Shown: positions 33,461 through 44,200 of the stretch, piece by piece
Numbering within the stretch: position 1 is the stretch's first letter
Layout: each line of letters opens with the position of its first letter
Assembly: GCA_012934845.2 (NCBI GenBank)
Contig: WNNJ02000455.1
Span: 62,001 to 126,000, forward strand
Reading direction: 5' to 3'
DNA length: 64,000 nucleotides
Source of the DNA: Pomphorhynchus laevis
Taxonomy: Eukaryota > Acanthocephala > Palaeacanthocephala > Echinorhynchida > Pomphorhynchidae
Translations under genes and position numbers: made by a program
The notes under the pieces: model-generated
Told to the model about the DNA's origin: nothing
Databases searched by the model: none
What the model saw: only the letters and a program-made list of their open reading frames with translations

Positions 33461-34057
33461 ACTAACGGTGATAAACAATTTGTTTCAAAGTACAATTTGT
33501 ATAACAACAGCTTGGTCCCTCTAAAATGATGTGGACGTCAGAAGCCAAGTATATGTTTTGACATGCAAGTTGACAAGAATATCCACTTAAAAATTTAAAT
33601 ATTAAAGTTAGCTTTTTAAAAATAAACTCATAAATGTTTTTAAGTCAATGATTAAAATTTAAATACAGCAGATTAATTTAATATGCACAATTAATTTGTT
33701 TAATTTATTTATTAGATTAATAAGTTAATAACTCTATTATCATCATTAACTGCAAAACTGCAAATATTTAAAAAAATATTTAACAAATTGCAAATCAAAA
33801 TCGAAACAAAAATTTAATTTAAAAATATAATCTTAAACTGATTTTCAAAATATTAAATTTTTTATTGTTCGATATAAAAGAAAATAAATGTTATAAAAAT
33901 ACAATTTTAAGTTAGACGACCAACGTTTTAGTTGATTTTTAAGAAAATGCGGCTATATATTTGTTCTTAAAAGGACGGTTATAGATAACGAAATCAAGAT
34001 TATAGTTAATGGAATATGTTTTATTATTAATTAAATAACAAATTTAGTTAGATGTCT

Positions 34058-34160
34058 GGTACGAATCCTTACTTTAAAATACGAGTTGATAGTTGTTTGG
34101 TACGAATCCTTACTTTAGAATATATAGTATTCAAAATACGAGTTGATAGTCGCCAATTCT
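34058..34160. repeat. Short tandem duplication (about 40-57 bp)
   Basis: TGGTACGAATCCTTACTTTA...AATACGAGTTGATAGT occurs twice in a row, the second copy with a short insertion. On the minus strand it duplicates a candidate splice donor. Confidence 0.8.
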
Positions 34161-34269
34161 TGACACATTTCATTTCATCGAGGGTTTCCATTGATTCCAT
34201 GTTGGCAACGTGTTCATTCGCAAAATCTTGGTAATTGAATTGCCAATTTGGTTGATTATAAAATCCTTG
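34114..34269 (-). CDS. Candidate protein-coding exon, unidentified
   Basis: Between acceptor AAAATAG and donor TCTAAA|GTAAGG the minus strand is open for exactly 52 codons in phase 0. It starts QGFYNQPNWQFNYQDFANEH and continues ESMETLDEMKCVKNWR. The composition looks coding (few AT-artefact residues), but I recognise no family and found no partner exon. It could belong to an ELAV-like 5' exon or to another gene. Confidence 0.3.
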
Positions 34270-34297
34270 CTATTTTATGGTATGTAAAATAGCAAGG
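34265..34297. repeat. Hairpin, 13-bp arms, 7-nt loop
   Basis: CCTTGCTATTTTA (34265-34277) and its exact reverse complement (34285-34297). The left arm overlaps the acceptor of the candidate exon. Confidence 0.95.
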
Positions 34298-35198
34298 TAT
34301 TTGTAATTTAGATAATCACAAATGTCAAAAATTGTGAAAATATTTTGATTCTTTAGTAAAAGCAGGGTGCTTTGGAGCTGCAATTTTTATACTGCTACTT
34401 ATTGCATCTTCAGAATCAGGCATCGCTTAGTTTCGAGAAGTTTTCCTCTTCCATAAAAATAATAAATAATTATTTTCTGAAATAAAAAATAAAAACTTCT
34501 GTTATAAGCAGTCATTTTATTCCAAATTTATCTCATGAATGCTACTCATGATCGCACGCATCTCTTGTATTAATATACTTACGATTCTCATGAGATTATG
34601 TTAACGACTAATCATGGTCACACTTATTAGATAAATGAATCTCAGGGGTAGGAGGAGAATGGCAAGTGTTGTATAAGTACTAAATGTAGGCAACTTTAAT
34701 ATACTCTGTTAATTGCTTGATTAATTGCTCGTAAAAGGTATAACATATGTAGAAAACTTTTACGAATATTTTAAAAATATTTTACATATTTTAGGATATC
34801 TTCTAGAAACATTGTCTACCTTTAAACTCTCAATTGTAACAACTGGAAGTTTAGAAAAACGCATTACTTGCTGCAGTTGATATTGATGCTTATTGGATTA
34901 AAACAATTTATACATTAATGTAATGTAATGTTATAGAGACGATACAAAAATGATATTTAACAATAAATTAAATAAATGATGTAAATAACAAATCATTTAA
35001 ATAAATAGTGTAAATGGTATTTTAAATGTGCATTGATGAAGTTATCTTAACAATGAGCAATCAACAATGCAATAATAAGGGATTTGTTAAATAATAATAC
35101 GATAATGGCTAAGCAACAATGGAATAATGCGCAAGCAACGTCACAAACCATAAAATTAAACTATGAATTTGTGCCATAAAGTCATGCCAATTTTATGG

Positions 35199-35565
35199 TA
35201 ACCCAGGTGCGCCTTTGGGACACTTGGGCTATCTCGGGATTAGTCTTCTTTTCGAGAGGACGTCCCCCAGAGCAAAGGCTAAGGTTTCTTAAGCTCCTCG
35301 TCTCTCGTTTACCCAGCATAGTCCGCGCCGATTGGATTCTTCGGGGGTGAAAGACCCCGGGTGGTTCAGTCGGAAGGCGGCGTGTTGGATCGGTTGGGGG
35401 CTCAGATCCCCCTGGATTTGTGGCCATGAAGAAAGCGAAGACTGCAAATAAGAATTTAATGAAGTGTATTTTGTCTTACTGTCACTCTTAACTGACTGTT
35501 ATGACTATTTCATTGATGTTTTGTGATTAAATATAATCTTTATTTATTTATTTAATTATATGGTA
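35199..35565 (+). mobile_element. Family A 3' end, copy A4
   Basis: It encodes WAISGLVFFSRGRPPEQRLR then FLKLLVSRLPSIVRADWILR, the last part of ORF2, then a 3' UTR and a TTTA-repeat tail near 35540-35560. It is 5'-truncated. Confidence 0.8.
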
Positions 35566-35649
35566 AAAATAAATCAAAACATTTAGCGATATGTAGCCAA
35601 AGGTAAAGTTAATGCACATTTTACATAGCATATTTATGCGATACATGTA

Positions 35650-38135
35650 TAAATAAATAAGGAATTTGTTAAATAATTAATACATCGGTTAGAAAAACAC
35701 CCACAATAAAAAAAATAAAAATGTGTTTAAAAAATGATAGTCAATCAACTGCAGTCTTCTTCCAAATCCTTACGGCATCAGGTCCAGCGGGATCTGAGCC
35801 CTCCAACCAATCCAACACGCCAGTTACCGACAGAACCACCCCGGGGGCTTACACCCCGAGAAGAGTCTAATCGAGGCTGACTATGCTCGGTCATCGCGAG
35901 ATGAGAAGTTTGAGAAACCTTAGTCTTTGCTCTTGGGGACGTCCTCTTGAAAAAAAGACTAATCCCGAGATAACCCAAGCACTCCAAAGGAGCACTTAAG
36001 TTTTACCATTCAATGACATATGCTAACCCCGTTTCAGGGCCCACCTAGCTCTCTTCAAAATACGTTTGAATATATACAGGTCAGCTTTCGTTGACCAGTT
36101 CACCATTATGGTGAACTGGTCAACGTTATGGTGAACCCCAGGTATTTTACTCGACTAGTGAAGGTAGAGAGTGCTTGATTAGGCAATATGGAAGATAGAA
36201 CTGAGAGTGCTAGTCTCTTTATTTTTTTCTTTGTCGCAGGAGCGCCATGAAAGACAACCACCTGCGATTTGGAGGATTTTAAAATAAGATTATATATGGG
36301 TAACTGATTTTTTAATCTTAAAAAGTAACGGCTGATGTAAGAGATTACATCATTGCATATGCTTCCAGAGAGAGGGCTGTGGTGTCTTCAGCGTATACCA
36401 ATAGATGTTAGTCGCATTTAAAGTTTTTGTAAAGTTCAATGGACGCGGCAAGATACAAGATTAGAGAAAGTAGAGAACCTTGAGGCACCCCTGTAATAGG
36501 GTAAAACTGGCGTGCATCAGGGTCGTTTTCATAAAAGAATCGCTTAGTATATATCAATATTTCCACTCTGTTAACAATTCTCGCATGCAATCCAATGGAC
36601 CTGAGAGAAGAGATAACAAATGGAATGGAAATGCGGTTAAATGAAGAATAAAAGTCAGGAAAAACAGCGACAGCAAGCTGATGACTGTTGTCATGACAAA
36701 ACTGCTATACTTCACATATTGCTGTATGAACCGAGCGATCTTGTACGCACCTATGAAAACATGGTAAAATTAAATTTCGCCTACTTAGATGGTCGCAAGT
36801 TTTACGCGCAAGCGCTTTTTCATAAATGGAGATGAGTGAGTTTTGAATCGAGATAGGCCGCAGATCTTTAGGACATGATATTGATTTTTTTGCTATAAAA
36901 ACATGACGGCTGATATTAATGCCAGCAACATCGGACGGGGAGGCTAGTAGCGAAGTGATGGCGACCTCCTTTCTCAGACTATCTGTTAAAAGCTGACAGA
37001 CCCGAGTGGAGAGTGGTGCGTGAGATTTGAACGTGCCCGGAAGTGGCCCCCAGGAGATTAGGATATCTGTGATAGATAAGTCCCTGATCCTGAAGTCACA
37101 CCAAGGCGGGATTGGTTGGGGATATAGAGTGGTTCTATAATTATGTAGGGCTAGTAACTTCTCCAAAACGTTGTCAATGCGTATGCTACCTATCCAATCT
37201 AAAGCTCTCTCCTTCCAGCGGACAAACTTTCCTTTTTGAATATCTTCCAAAAGGAATACAGAGAAGGATTAAGGTGAGCAATGCTCGCCCTGTTCTTCCC
37301 CAGCTGGAACCTATATATAGTGCTACAGTATTTAATCGAGAGGGCATGTCTGGCAGAAACAGAGAGATTAGGAAAGTGTAGCATATTAGCTAGGACCTTG
37401 AGTTTTGTTGGAATGGGATTTTATATTCGACCTTTATAGGTAGTCAAAAGAAACGCTGTAGCTTGCGATGAGATGGGTAAATTAAATTAAGTCAAACTCT
37501 CATTACCGATTCTAGGGAAGAGTTGGATAGCTTCCTGAAAGAAAGCCACTCTGATTGGATCAAAGTGGAATCTCCTTCTAAGCAACGTATCTTCTTCCAT
37601 CCGCCAACGAATTAGATCATGAGAGTTGGTCTGTTTTTGGCGAGACTGCTCAGTACAGATAAGTTTCAACAACCACATCTTATGAAGCAGTAATATGTCG
37701 AGGAGATAATTAGATGTTGAGCAATGAAAAGTGGGGGTCGGTAGTTTATGAATAAGGTAGTCGCTCTTGACTCTGCGGAGTTCTGCATTAATGCAGCGAC
37801 AAGTTCTGTCGTTGAAGTCACCAAGTAACATGTCATAGCCACTACCTAAAATAAGGTCCAGGAGCTTACGGTTCTTATGAATTTCTCCTGGCCTAATATA
37901 GATATTGGCTATACTGATACGTTTCCGTTCTTACAAAGTGATATAGCTAAGACAGGGTTGGACAGGAATAGTTTCAAAGGAGGTAATATCTTAAGGAGTA
38001 TTTAACTAAGGTTAAAATACCTTAAGACCTTGAGATGAAGAGGAGTGAGGAGGGGTTACGACGGAGTAAAATGGGTGTAAATGTGCTTGGGGATTATATA
38101 TAATCTATATATCATGTGGGATAAGCTGTTTGAGT
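35650..38135 (-). mobile_element. Family A copy A5, 5'-truncated
   Basis: Reading from 38135 down, a partial endonuclease appears first (ISIANIYIRPGEIHKNR, MLLGDFNDRTCRC, NSHDLIRW). The linker and RT follow (RPISIQNSLISIYEKALARK, ITGVPQGSLLS, then a damaged YADD region), then the C-terminal part and a TAAATAAATAAGG 3' tail at 35650. Frameshifts and stops are frequent. It carries a secondary palindromic insertion at 36090-36124. ORF1 is absent. Confidence 0.8.
36090..36124. repeat. Secondary perfect hairpin inside copy A5
   Basis: GTTGACCAGTTCACCAT (36090-36106), a 1-nt loop, and the exact reverse complement (36108-36124). Copies A1 and A2 read straight from GACCAGTT(C/T)ACCG to CGGTGAACCCCAGG, so about 20 bp were inserted here. 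Confidence 0.95.
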
Positions 38136-38219
38136 TAAGCCTTCACCGACAAAGTGTACAACAGATTTGTCGAAAGGATAAACTACCTGAGTTATATTAG
38201 AACAGGCAATCATATTAGA

Positions 38220-38340
38220 ACAAGCAGACGGCAATCAACGAATGAATCAAGTGCATGATGTACTAGAAAATGATGTACAAGAACTTTGATTTTATAGTAC
38301 ATCATGTACTTGATTCATTTGTTGATTACCGTCTGCTAGT
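38220..38340. repeat. Near-perfect inverted repeat, 46-bp arms
   Basis: Arm 38220-38265 matches the reverse complement of 38295-38340 with four mismatches; the spacer is 29 nt. It lies just upstream of ribozyme-like core 2 and of PLE P4. Confidence 0.9.
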
Positions 38341-38365
38341 CCTCCTCTGCATCCAGCAGTTGGGA

Positions 38366-38420
38366 GGGAACTGGCACTGATGAGTCAATGATGACGAAAC
38401 GGCATTCGTCATTCTTTCCC
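38366..38420 (+). ncRNA. Hammerhead ribozyme-like core 2
   Basis: CTGATGA (38377-38383), stem II GTCA-ATGA-TGAC, GAAA, stem III ACG-GCATT-CGT, cleavage-site C at 38410. A distal helix I is possible (GGGAA 38366-38370 with TTCCC 38416-38420) across an internal loop, but the first base pairs beside the core are missing. It is homologous to core 1 over about 50 bp. It precedes PLE P4; hammerheads are known in the terminal repeats of Penelope-like elements. Confidence 0.5.
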
Positions 38421-38564
38421 GTCGGGCCCTTTATGATTACTAAAAATTCATGCGGAATGGTATCATCATTTGATATATATTATAGTATATTATATATAAT
38501 ATATAATATATTAATATATACTATATATTAGTTATATATATCAAAAATAATTATATCAAACTGT

Positions 38565-38626
38565 GGAACAGCAACTGAGGGAATGTCCAAGTACTTACAT
38601 GAAGAACTGAAAGAGTTGTTGAGAAA
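38565..38626 (+). mobile_element. Penelope-like element P4, left part
   Basis: The plus frame reads GTATEGMSKYLHEELKELL, the RT block just after RPIVS. It is interrupted at the CGTAC target by the gypsy element and resumes in the same frame at 42593 (SYVASTYDVLRKIKNL). Confidence 0.7.
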
Positions 38627-38631
38627 CGTAC

Positions 38632-38769
38632 TGTGATGAAAATTACCTTACCATTTATATTGTAAATCTTAACCCTTAATGTTAACTATTTACACTTACT
38701 GATTTACTACCTTGTTTTGTAGATATTACTCAATAAAGCTTTTTTACAAGCGTATCTGTTTACACTACA
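38632..38769 (+). repeat. Gypsy 5' LTR (138 bp)
   Basis: Starts TGTGATGAAAATTACC and ends TGTTTACACTACA. It contains AATAAA at 38732-38737, a likely polyadenylation signal. The 15 nt at 38723-38737 are complementary to 38771-38785, just beyond the LTR. Confidence 0.95.
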
Positions 38770-38770
38770 A

Positions 38771-38785
38771 TTTATTGAGTAATAT
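38771..38785 (+). other. Gypsy primer-binding position, complementary to its own LTR
   Basis: TTTATTGAGTAATAT sits 1 nt after the 5' LTR where a tRNA primer site would begin with TGG. It is instead the exact reverse complement of LTR bases 38723-38737. Self-priming as in Tf1 is one reading; a chance hairpin-type inverted copy is another. Confidence 0.5.
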
Positions 38786-38792
38786 TATCTCT

Positions 38793-40079
38793 ATGGCGGA
38801 ATCTCATCTACGACCAGAGCGTCTGACGATATTACCCGACGATCCTAAAGCGCAGGATCACTTCCGTCATTGGTCCGTAACGTTCAAAAATTACATTCGA
38901 AAGCTGGCAGTAGAGGATGAAGACTCGCAACTATACACGCTATTCAATTTCGTATCGCCAGCAGTGTTTAAGCTCATCAGAACGTGTGCGAACTACACTG
39001 ATGCCATAAAGTTGCTCAGTGAGCGATATGAGCGGCCAGTTAGCTAAGTATACGCCCGACACATGCTGCGGTGTCGGCAGCAAAGTCCGAATGAAACGTT
39101 CGACAAATACTTATCCGAACTACGTCTGCTGGCAGCGGAATGCAACTTAGAAGCCATGACCGCCGAGAGCTATCACGATGAGACGCTTTTTGACGCTATA
39201 ATCACCGGAATCTATTCTGATCATATTCGCCAACGATTACTGGAAAACTCCGAATTGCATTTACAAACAGCATGTACTCAAATTCGGTCTCTCGAATTAG
39301 CCGAGTCGAGGGTCAAATCATACGGCGCACCTAACCGGCTTGCATCTGCAGTACATAATGAATCCGTTGAGGAAACGGTACATCCCAAACACAACTCTAC
39401 AGGCATAAATGCCGAGCAAGTCGCAGCAGCTGAAAATTCAAGTACGTGGAAATGCTACTTCTGCAGTGGAAAATTCAAGCATACAAGGAAACATTGTCCC
39501 GCACGAAATTCGGTATGCAATAAGTGTCAGAAAACAGGACACTTCGCCAAGGTTTGCCGGTCGGGGCACTGTAACGCTGCATTCCAAAGTAACGGCGGGA
39601 TTTGCGGATCAAGCGGCAGCATTGCTACACAAAAGGTATTTGTTAACGGCATTTGCCTAAACGCTTTATTTGACACCGGGAGCACATTGAACTTCGTAAG
39701 CTCGAATCACATAACACGATTAAATGTGAAAGTGTGGCGTCTGCAATCCAAAATATCAATGGCATCCTCCGGAATTCAGGTAACTTCAAAAGGTTCGATA
39801 ACAGTCGACATTCGTATGCAAGGAAAGCTATTTCGTAACGTAAAACTACTGATTCTAGACGATCTTTGTTCAGACATCATCCTTGGTATCGACTTTATGA
39901 AGAGACATTCCAACATACAATTTCGATTTCACGGTCAAGAAGAACCAATTTCATTGAGAGTAATGAACATTGCTGAACCTCCAAAGCTATTTGAGCACTT
40001 AAAAGAAAACTGTACACCTATTATAACAAAATCTCGAAAACACACACGCGAGAACTATGCGTTCATAGTAATGAGATAG
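38793..40079 (+). pseudogene. Gypsy gag and protease, one premature stop
   Basis: Gag starts at ATG 38793 (MAESHLRPERL). An in-frame TAA at 39045-39047 interrupts it and the same frame continues to 40079. Two zinc knuckles are visible: CYFCSGKFKHTRKHC (CX2CX5HX4C) and CNKCQKTGHFAKVC (CX2CX4HX4C). The aspartic protease motif follows (ALFDTGSTLNFVS, later DIILGIDF). A frameshift near 40070 leads into the RT start (EIDKLLREHIIEPSTSPWRA). Confidence 0.9.
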
Positions 40080-41603
40080 ATAAACTTCTGCGGGAACACA
40101 TAATTGAGCCGAGCACATCGCCTTGGCGAGCACAAGCATTCGTGACGACTAACCAGCGAAGAAAGAAACGAATGGTTGTGGACTATTCCAAGACAATAAA
40201 CCAATATACACATCTCGACGGATATCCACTTCCAAACAAAGAGAACCTGATCACAGAAAATATCTCAATACAAATTCTTCTCAACTATTGATCTTAAATC
40301 CGCCTATCACCAAGTCGAAATTCACCCATCCGATCGTCAATATACGGCATTCGAAGCATGTGGCAAACTTTATCAATTTACAAGGATTCCTTTTGGTTTA
40401 ACGAACGCGGTAGCATGCTTTCAAAGAATCATGGATAAAATAATCGCGGACAATGATTTGACCGACACATACGTCTACCTAGACGACATCACTATATGTG
40501 GACGCATAGAAGAGGAGCATGACCGAAATGTAGATCGATTTCTTTCAGTCTGTACATCATTAAACTTAAAGTTTAACAATGGAAAATGCAAATTCTGTAG
40601 AGAAGAAATCAACCTTCTCGAATATCAGATCAAAAATGGTAGCTTCAAACTAGACCCGGAACGATTTGAGCCTCTGAAATCCCTGCCAATTCCATCATGT
40701 CAGTCTGAACTTAAACGAGTGCAAGGTATGTTTGCTTACTATGCGAATTGGATAGCAAACTTTTCACTCAAAATGGCAAAAATTAAAGTTTCACAGTTTC
40801 CCATGAATGATGAGGCAATCGCAGCGTTCGAAGGCATAAAATCGGACATAATGAAAGCATCACTATATCACATTGACAACAATAAGCCATTAACAGTCAA
40901 AACTGACGCATCCGCGACAACCATAGCCGCATCTCTCAGCCAAGAAGGAAGACCAGTGGCCTTTTTCTCTCGGTCGTTGACCAATCCGGAGTCGCGATAT
41001 TCGGCAATTGAGAAAGAAACGCATGCTATTGTGAAGTCACTTCGAAAGTGGAGACACCACCTTATCAGACGCCCCTTTACGATTATTACTGATCAAAGGT
41101 CCGTATCGTTCATGCTAAACAACAAGAGAAAGAGCCAAATCAAAAATGAGAAGATTAATAGACGGCGCCTCGAACTATCAGAGTTCGAATTTAAGATTAT
41201 CTACAGACCTGGAAAACAAAACCACGTTGCCGACACTTTAACGCAAGTCTGCGCAGCAGGGTCTGATCTAGCCTCTCTTAAACAGCTACACGTTGATTTG
41301 TGCCATCCTGGAATACGACGCTTAACAGCATATGTACGAAAAAACAATCTACCGTTTTCATGCGACGACGTAAGACTAACTTGCAATAACTGCTTAGTTT
41401 GTTCAGAGATAAAACCCCAGTATCCGCATCTAGAAGGATCCCATGTTATAAAGTCGACTCGTCCATTTGAGCGGCTATCCATGGACTTCAAAGGTCCTTT
41501 ACCAACATCAACACAAAGAAATCCTTACCTCCTGGTTGTGGTCGACGAATACCGTTGTTTTCTATTCGGTTCCCCTGCAAAGACACCAGTTCACAAACAG
41601 TGA
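40080..41603 (+). pseudogene. Gypsy reverse transcriptase, RNase H and integrase N-terminal part
   Basis: A short shifted frame (40070-40265) is followed by frame FSTIDLKSAYHQVEIHPSD and the catalytic YVYLDDITI. RNase H follows (KTDASATTIAASLSQEG, AIEKETHAIV, ITDQRSVSFML), then the integrase zinc finger (HVDLCHPGIRRL, CNNCLVCSEI) and the first integrase Asp (LSMDFKGPLP). A frameshift near 41550 separates the rest of integrase. YLDD replaces the commoner YIDD/YVDD. Confidence 0.9.
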
Positions 41604-42454
41604 TTGAGAAGCTTGAACTGCTATTTTCGACGTTCGGCACCCCGGAGTTTATACATTCTGATAACGCAACTTGCTTCAGGTCAACCGAGCTGAAACAATA
41701 CTTACTTTCTCGGAACATATCCTCAAGTCATTCGTCTCCATTCAATCCCAGAGGATACGGACAAGCGGAACGATTTGTCGGCCAGATTTGGACTACTATA
41801 CGTCTAGCACTCCGCACCCTCAATCTTGGAATAAAAGACTGGGAGAAAGTCCTACAACACGCCCTCAACTGCAGTCGTAGCTTACTATGTACAGTCACTA
41901 ACGAATGTCCACACGATAGGATTTTTAGATACAGTCGACGATGCCTTAAACAAAACCAACTCCCGCAATGGCTGACGAATGCGCAGTCCTTGTTAGTGAA
42001 AAACTACAACCGAACATCCAAACATTGTCCTAACTTACTGCCAGCCAAACTAGAGAATATAAATCCTTATTATTCAACAGTATCATACCCTAACGGGCAG
42101 CATAGAACAGTCTCGAATCGCGATATTGCAAGGTTACCTCAAGAATGCTGCAATAATAACACACTAACGGATGAACTGAACGAAACAACAATGGAAGGTG
42201 TTCACGACCCATCAATAGAAGATAACCAACAAGACGCGCCAATAACCCGCAAGGACGATATCGGAGCAATAGTGGAAGCCGGCCAAAATACACTAAGAAG
42301 CGAAACAATGCGCGACAGCGATCATGCCACGACACTGGGAACTTACTTCAATGACAACGACAACTATACAGACGCCATTGGACCGAAGAGATCAGTTAGA
42401 GCACGAAAAGCGCCGAGCTACTTGCAGGATTATCTATGGCGGGGGAGAATGTGA
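41555..42454 (+). pseudogene. Gypsy integrase core and C-terminal part
   Basis: The frame holds the second Asp (FIHSDNATCF) and the Glu (GYGQAERFVGQ) of the DDE core, then a variable tail ending in RKAPSYLQDYL. The stop at 42452-42454 lies 5 bp inside the 3' LTR. It is in another frame than the upstream part. Confidence 0.9.
42441..42449 (+). other. Gypsy polypurine tract
   Basis: GGGGGAGAA directly precedes the 3' LTR and fits the plus-strand primer site. Confidence 0.8.
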
Positions 42455-42587
42455 TGAAAATTACCTTACCATTTATATTGTAAATCTTAACCCTTAATGT
42501 TAACTATTTACACTTACTGATTTACTACTTTGTTTTGTAGATATTACTCAATAAAGCTTTTTTACAAGCGTAATTGTTTACACTACA
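42450..42587 (+). repeat. Gypsy 3' LTR (138 bp)
   Basis: It matches the 5' LTR at 135 of 138 positions and ends CACTACA before the CGTAC target duplicate. Confidence 0.95.
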
Positions 42588-42592
42588 CGTAC

Positions 42593-44200
42593 ATTCTTAT
42601 GTTGCGAGTACATACGACGTTCTACGAAAAATTAAAAATTTACACATCAAAAACCTTCTCCTATCTTTGCAACACTAGACGTAGAATCTTTGTAAACAAA
42701 TATTGATAATACAAAAGGTGTCGAAGCTGTATACAAAAGAGTGGCCATATCTAATTTGGACAACAGACGTAAAGACAACATAGTTTGAATGGTCAATATG
42801 GTTTTCGAAAATAATTACTTCGAATTCAATGGTGAGCTTTTCCATCAAGTATCAGGCACGGCAATTGGAACCTCAGTTGCATCTGTTTACGCTAATCTAT
42901 ACGTAGTCCATAAAGAATAAGAATTTCTAAAAGCGATCAAAAAGACTTAGCTATGGTTAAGATACATAAAACACGTATTATTAATATGGAAATGAGAATT
43001 GACCGATCTTAAATGCCAAATCGAGAATCTAAATACGCATAGTAAGATAAAATTCACTCTTGACATATCAGATGACACAAATTCGATTCACTTCTTAGAT
43101 ATTAGTTACAAGTGGATAACTGATAGGATTTTAAGTAGAATGTTTCGAAAAGAAAATTGGACTAAACACATACATGAACGTAGTTGCCATCTGGTGCAAA
43201 AATATTTGCTCATCAGCAAATATTTTTGAAGAGAAGATTCTTGCGATTATTGAAATTTTCAGCAAGAGATAATACAATCCAAAAACAATCCATTTAGGTT
43301 TAATACTAAACCTAAACTGCTTAAATATTTGCTCATCAGCAAATATTTTGAAGAGAAGATTCTTGCGATTATTGAAATTTTCAGCAAGAGATAATACAAT
43401 CCAAAAACAATCCATTTAGGTTTAATACTAAACCTAAACTGCTTAAATATTTGCTCATCAGCAAATATTTTGAAGAGAAGATTCTTGCGATTATTGAAAT
43501 TTTCAGCAAGAGATGATACAATCCAAAAACAATCCATCAACAAGCTAAAAAAGCCAGGCAAATCTCACGTGATAAATTATTCAGAGAAAATACACCTAAT
43601 GATAATTCGAACTATTTTCCTATGACTGTAAGATGTTATTCAGTGTTAAAAGATCTGCCCATTGATGTTTTGTAGGCATATAAAGAGACAGTTCCTACTG
43701 AAATAATTCCATAAAAAATCAATTATGTTTTTCACGACAGAGAAACCACTACGAGATCTACTTGTTCATTCAAAAATATCAGAACCTGAACAGAAGACTA
43801 CCTCATATAGAGGAATGACAAAATGGAAGAGACCTCGCTGTGCTGCCTGCAAAGAAGTACGTGACAATTTTTTTAAAAGCTCAATAACGAATCTATCTTA
43901 CATAAAAAGTTGACTTTATTTGTCGCACTGTAGGAAATGTGTACCACCACGCAGAATGTAAGGATTGTTACATGCATTTTATGATTGTTACATAAAAACT
44001 TTAATACGGATGGAGTTGGTGAACACTGCCTAAAAAATCATGATCACTTTGTACGAACAACCATCATTGAAGTGAATATAACATACCAGATGACAAAGAA
44101 TTAGAGATAACACTATTGGATAGGACAACTAAGTGATGTTAAATTCAACGAAATCCGACGTAAATTCGTTCTTATCAATTAAGTCATACGCCTTATAGAA
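42593..44200 (+). mobile_element. Penelope-like element P4, right part
   Basis: Blocks in order: DVESL then TNIDNTKGVEAVYKR, QVSGTAIGTSVASVYANLY (the QxxGxxMGs-like block), TLDISDDTNSIHFLDISYKW, then beyond the minisatellite KPLRDLLVHSKIS and WKRPRCAACKEVRDNFF, then NVYHHAECKDC and VGEHCLKNHDHF from the GIY-YIG part. Stops and frameshifts are frequent. The RT is split by a hairpin minisatellite at 43195-43540. Confidence 0.8.
43195..43540. repeat. Three-copy 121-124-bp minisatellite with two hairpins per unit
   Basis: Units start near 43201, 43325 and 43446. Each has AAATATTTGCT-CATC-AGCAAATATTT, and between units TTTAGGTTTA-ATAC-TAAACCTAAA. A stray piece (ATACTAAACCTAAACTGCTT) recurs at 45087-45107. 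Open frames read through it on the minus strand are repeat artefacts. Confidence 0.9.

Larger units (their letters stand above)
33479..35198. other. Upstream region of the ELAV-like gene; one candidate exon
   Basis: AT-rich sequence with no clear promoter. It holds the exon candidate at 34114-34269, a tandem repeat at 34058-34160 and a 13-bp hairpin at 34265-34297. A 32-codon minus frame from about 34424 (starting MPDSEDAISSSIKIAAPKHP) is noted but not called. Confidence 0.4.
38627..42592 (+). mobile_element. Ty3/gypsy LTR retrotransposon with target-site duplication
   Basis: The element spans 38632-42587 (3956 bp) between 5-bp direct repeats CGTAC (38627-38631 and 42588-42592). It has 138-bp TG...CA LTRs, a single gag-pol order (gag, protease, RT, RNase H, integrase), no env-like ORF, and a purine tract before the 3' LTR. 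The LTRs differ at three positions, so the insertion is fairly recent. However, the coding region has one stop and at least three frameshifts, so this copy is not autonomous. Confidence 0.92.

Noticed and set aside
34058-34160. tRNA gene
   Set aside because: GGTACGAATCC recalls a T-arm, but there is no cloverleaf partner sequence and the segment is a simple tandem duplication.
38632-42587. Endogenous retrovirus
   Set aside because: No envelope-like frame lies between integrase and the 3' LTR; integrase ends inside the LTR. It is a plain Ty3/gypsy retrotransposon.
43131-43561. Two minus-strand open frames of 94-100 codons
   Set aside because: They read through the 121-bp minisatellite; the repeated peptide reflects the repeat unit, not a gene.
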